This document shows positions 6,195 through 8,350 of a stretch of 8,350 nt of DNA, piece after piece. Origin of the DNA: a bacterium (GTDB taxonomy: Bacteria > Patescibacteriota > Saccharimonadia > Saccharimonadales > JACDBH01); assembly GCA_029557395.1 (NCBI GenBank), contig JAKQIK010000030.1, positions 1 through 8,350 of the forward strand, in the 5' to 3' direction. A program made the translations under genes and the position numbers. The notes under the pieces are model-generated. The model was not told the DNA's origin and made no database searches. It was given only the letters and a program-made list of their open reading frames with translations. Position 1 is the first letter of the stretch. Each line of letters begins with the position of its first letter.

Positions 6195-6203
6195 TGTTAC
6201 AAT
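6195..6203 (+). promoter_or_regulatory. Extended -10 promoter for the FtsA-like gene, apparently leaderless
   Basis: TGTTACAAT lies in the 31-base gap after mnmA and ends 9 bases before ATG 6213. The -35 is poor (TTGATT at 6178-6183 is only 14 bases away). There is no Shine-Dalgarno. Read-through from mnmA is also possible because no terminator separates the two genes. Confidence 0.5.
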
Positions 6204-6212
6204 ATATGGCAT

Positions 6213-7481
6213 ATGCTTAAGAAGTTTAAACGTTCTAAGCCACAGGAAGATCAGGCGCCAGAGTTTATAGTTGGCCTAGATATCGGTACAGAGAATGTCA
6301 AGGCATTGATTGGTCGCGTGGACGGTGATGAGATTGATGTGATTGGTGTGGGTAGAATGCACCAAGATTTGGCAGATATGCAAGCCGGAGCGATTGCTGA
6401 TATTGCTGGCGTAGTATCAAATTGCGCGCAGGCGTTATCTAAAGCCGAAGAAATGGCAAAGGTAAGTCCCAGGGGCGCAGTAATTGGTATAGCTGGTGAG
6501 CTAGTCAAGGGTCTGACTACCAATGTTAGATTGTCACGCAAAGATCCTAGCAAGCCTCTTGACGTTCCAGAGATTGAGAAAATAATTGGCCTTGTCCAAG
6601 ACAAGGCTCTAGAAAAAGCCAAAAAACAGTTGTCTTGGGAACTAGGTGGTAAAGATATTGAAATCAGGCTAGTAAATAGTGCGCTTGTTAGCGTCACTAT
6701 CGACGGTTATTCTGTTAGTAGTCCACTTGGTTTTCAAGGTCGTGATATGCAGATACAACTATATACTGCCTTTGCGCCACTTATTCATATTGGAGCATTG
6801 GAAAAAGTGGCAAATGAGCTAGACCTAGAGCTTCTAGCCGTCGCCGCTGAGCCGTTTGCGGTAGCAAGAAGTGTGATTGGTAATGATCCGAATGCAAATA
6901 CAAGTGCGATACTCATGGATATTGGTGGTGGCACAACCGACATAGCTGTACTAAACGAAGGTGGCGTTGAAGGTACAAAGATGTTCGGTATCGGTGGGCG
7001 AGCCTATACGCGGTCAGTGGAGCGAGACTTGTCTACTGACTTCGAGCAAGCCGAAGACCTAAAATTAGCAGTTGATAGTGGAAAGTTGCCCGCAGCTAAA
7101 AAGAAGCAAGTTATCGATTCTTTGCATAAAACACTAGATGTTTGGATTAACGGTGTTGAATTGGCACTTAGCGAGTTCGATCGACTTGATCACCTACCAA
7201 ATCGTATTTTGATGTGTGGCGGGGGTGCCTCTCTAGACATGATTGCCGACGAGCTTAGCTCGACTGACTGGTACAAATCACTACCATTTACACGGAAACC
7301 GGTAATACATCATATATCGCCTAGTCAGGTGTCAGGCATCAATGATCAAACCGGTACGGTGCAGGATCATACTTTTATTACAGCTCTTGGTCTTTTGAGG
7401 GTTGGGCTAGATACGCTCGGTCAGGCTGATCCAACAAAAAAATCAATAAAAGATAAGTTTAATAGTATACTAAGTATATAA
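6213..7481 (+). CDS. FtsA/PilM-family actin-like ATPase
   Basis: The 422 residues match the length of FtsA (about 420) better than PilM (about 350). The actin-fold nucleotide site is complete. The phosphate-1 loop is V-G-L-D-I-G-T-E-N-V-K at 20-30, phosphate-2 is M-D-I-G-G-G-T-T-D at 235-243, and the adenosine motif is M-C-G-G-G-A-S at 334-340. Residues about 85-170 hold the SHS2/1C-type insertion (G-A-V-I-G-I-A-G-E at its start), which separates FtsA/PilM from MreB and DnaK. The C-terminus, S-I-K-D-K-F-N-S-I-L-S-I, could be a short amphipathic membrane-targeting helix as in FtsA. FtsA tethers FtsZ filaments to the membrane; PilM is the cytoplasmic ring of type IV pilus machines. No ftsZ or pilus gene lies in the window. 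The next gene, 4 bases downstream, encodes a single-pass membrane protein, an arrangement resembling pilM-pilN. FtsA is the likelier label, but the partner is unproven. Confidence 0.9.
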   Translation: MLKKFKRSKPQEDQAPEFIVGLDIGTENVKALIGRVDGDEIDVIGVGRMHQDLADMQAGAIADIAGVVSNCAQALSKAEEMAKVSPRGAVIGIAGELVKGLTTNVRLSRKDPSKPLDVPEIEKIIGLVQDKALEKAKKQLSWELGGKDIEIRLVNSALVSVTIDGYSVSSPLGFQGRDMQIQLYTAFAPLIHIGALEKVANELDLELLAVAAEPFAVARSVIGNDPNANTSAILMDIGGGTTDIAVLNEGGVEGTKMFGIGGRAYTRSVERDLSTDFEQAEDLKLAVDSGKLPAAKKKQVIDSLHKTLDVWINGVELALSEFDRLDHLPNRILMCGGGASLDMIADELSSTDWYKSLPFTRKPVIHHISPSQVSGINDQTGTVQDHTFITALGLLRVGLDTLGQADPTKKSIKDKFNSILSI

Positions 7482-7485
7482 AATT

Positions 7486-8350
7486 ATGGTGGCAAAGAAA
7501 AATACAATCACTCCTAGCAAAAAGTCGTCTGTAGCTAATAAAGAGACGATATATATTGATGTTGATGACGAAATTACTCACATCATTGATAGGGTAAAGG
7601 CATCCGATAGCAAGATTGTGGCCTTGGTTTTGCCAAAGCGTGCGACCGTACTGCAGAGTTTGGTTAATATGAAGTTGTTAAAGCGTTCTGCTGTGGCATC
7701 AAAAAAGAATCTAGTGCTGATTACTACTGAACCAGGCCTTATGCCTTTGGCTGGTGCTGCTGGACTTCATGTAGCCAAGAGTTTGCAAAGTAAGCCTGAA
7801 ATCCCAAGTTCGCCTGACTCTATCAGAGAAACCGAGATAGAGGATCTGGACGATGTGAGTAGTAGGTTGGACAAATCTGAATCTGTTGGGAGTCTAACAG
7901 ACGCCAGTGAGGCTGACGATGACGACGTGATAGAATTTGATAATATCAAGACAGATGACATTGATAACCTAGATAACAACAGCAAACTCAAAAAACCCAA
8001 AAAGAATCGTAAGCTCAAGGTTCCGAATTTTGATAAGTTTCGGGTTGGTATGGTTGTTGCTATATTGGCAGTTATTTTGTTAATAGTGGGCTGGTTTGTA
8101 GCCTTTAATGTTATGCCCAAGGCAAATATTGTTATAAAAACTGACACAACATCAGTCGTTAGCTCCTTTGACTTTACAGCCAGCACAAATCAGCAGGAGC
8201 TAAATATTGACTCGGGCAAGATACCGGCTACAAAACAAGAAGTTAAAAAAACCGATACCGAAAAAGGCACAGCTACTGGCGAGAGAGATGAAGGCACGCG
8301 GGCGAGTGGCTCAGTACTGTTGTCTGTTGAATGTAGCCCAGCTAATTTTG
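7486..8350 (+). CDS. CPR-type single-pass membrane protein, possibly baseplate J-like (3' end outside window)
   Basis: ATG 7486 lies 4 bases after the stop of the FtsA-like gene, with no Shine-Dalgarno, so translational coupling is likely. The frame stays open for 288 codons to the window end. GTG 7489 is an alternative start. The cytoplasmic N-terminal part has a compact domain at about 20-108: E-T-I-Y-I-D-V-D-D-E-I-T, then P-K-R-A-T-V-L-Q-S at 50-58, and a M-P-L-A-G-A-A-G-L-H-V-A run at 86-97. An Asp/Glu/Ser-rich linker at about 110-160 (four Asp at 144-147) and a Lys-rich patch at about 168-182 lead to one membrane helix at about 187-209. The visible outer part is Thr/Ser/Lys-rich. From memory, proteins with this N-terminal domain are common in Saccharibacteria and other CPR and are sometimes annotated as baseplate J/gp47-like because of their C-terminal region, which is not in the window. 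It is probably a membrane partner of the FtsA-like ATPase; function unknown. Confidence 0.85.
   Translation, partial: MVAKKNTITPSKKSSVANKETIYIDVDDEITHIIDRVKASDSKIVALVLPKRATVLQSLVNMKLLKRSAVASKKNLVLITTEPGLMPLAGAAGLHVAKSLQSKPEIPSSPDSIRETEIEDLDDVSSRLDKSESVGSLTDASEADDDDVIEFDNIKTDDIDNLDNNSKLKKPKKNRKLKVPNFDKFRVGMVVAILAVILLIVGWFVAFNVMPKANIVIKTDTTSVVSSFDFTASTNQQELNIDSGKIPATKQEVKKTDTEKGTATGERDEGTRASGSVLLSVECSPANF

Noticed and set aside
6251..6697. Open frame of 148 codons on the - strand
   Set aside because: It is antisense to the nucleotide-binding part of the FtsA-like gene. The Ser/Thr/Ile/Pro composition is typical of a shadow frame and no start signal is present.
7767..8186. Open frame of 139 codons on the - strand
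   Set aside because: It lies wholly inside the membrane-protein gene at 7486-8350, whose frame shows a clear domain, linker and membrane helix. The antisense product has no recognisable feature; its Ser/Leu-rich run is the complement of the acidic linker.

Overview
The window looks like a chromosomal segment from a Patescibacteria/CPR bacterium, most likely Saccharibacteria (TM7)-like. This is an inference from gene content: a PilM/FtsA-family ATPase followed by a CPR-type single-pass membrane protein, together with large secreted beta-rich proteins of unfamiliar type. Genes are short-spaced and all lie on the + strand. TGA terminates at least two clear genes, including mnmA, so the standard bacterial code applies rather than the UGA=Gly code of Gracilibacteria/SR1. 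No rRNA, tRNA, CRISPR array, transposase or phage module is visible, and no gene-free stretch exceeds about 140 bases.

Bases 1-5047 form a cell-surface locus. It starts with the C-terminal end of a secreted protein (1-369), followed by two full-length secreted proteins (490-1728 and 1866-2936). All three belong to one paralogous family, with matching C-terminal halves (E-Q-F-G-x-N-L region and a final Y-T-T-I-type strand); the two full ones also share an N-P-T motif and an N-terminal Cys pair. Next comes a signal-peptide protein with a C-terminal membrane anchor that closely resembles the DUF916/WxL-interacting-protein architecture (2984-4027), then a strong terminator. A membrane-anchored Ig-like plus PKD-domain protein follows (4142-5047). 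The combination resembles the WxL surface-complex loci of Firmicutes, with the three small secreted proteins in the WxL position but lacking the canonical W-x-L. It may be an undescribed CPR surface or adhesion complex.

Bases 5108-8350 are housekeeping and cell-envelope genes: mnmA (tRNA 2-thiouridylase), an FtsA-like actin-fold ATPase, and the 5' part of a membrane protein with a conserved cytoplasmic N-terminal domain, an acidic linker and one membrane helix. The last two are 4 bases apart and probably co-translated.

Promoter-like extended -10 boxes (TGnTAnAAT) recur in front of four genes. Three of these boxes, plus a plainer TATATT box before the PKD gene, end only 7-9 bases before an ATG that has no Shine-Dalgarno sequence, which suggests leaderless mRNAs. 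Clear Shine-Dalgarno sites occur only before the genes at 490 and 2984.
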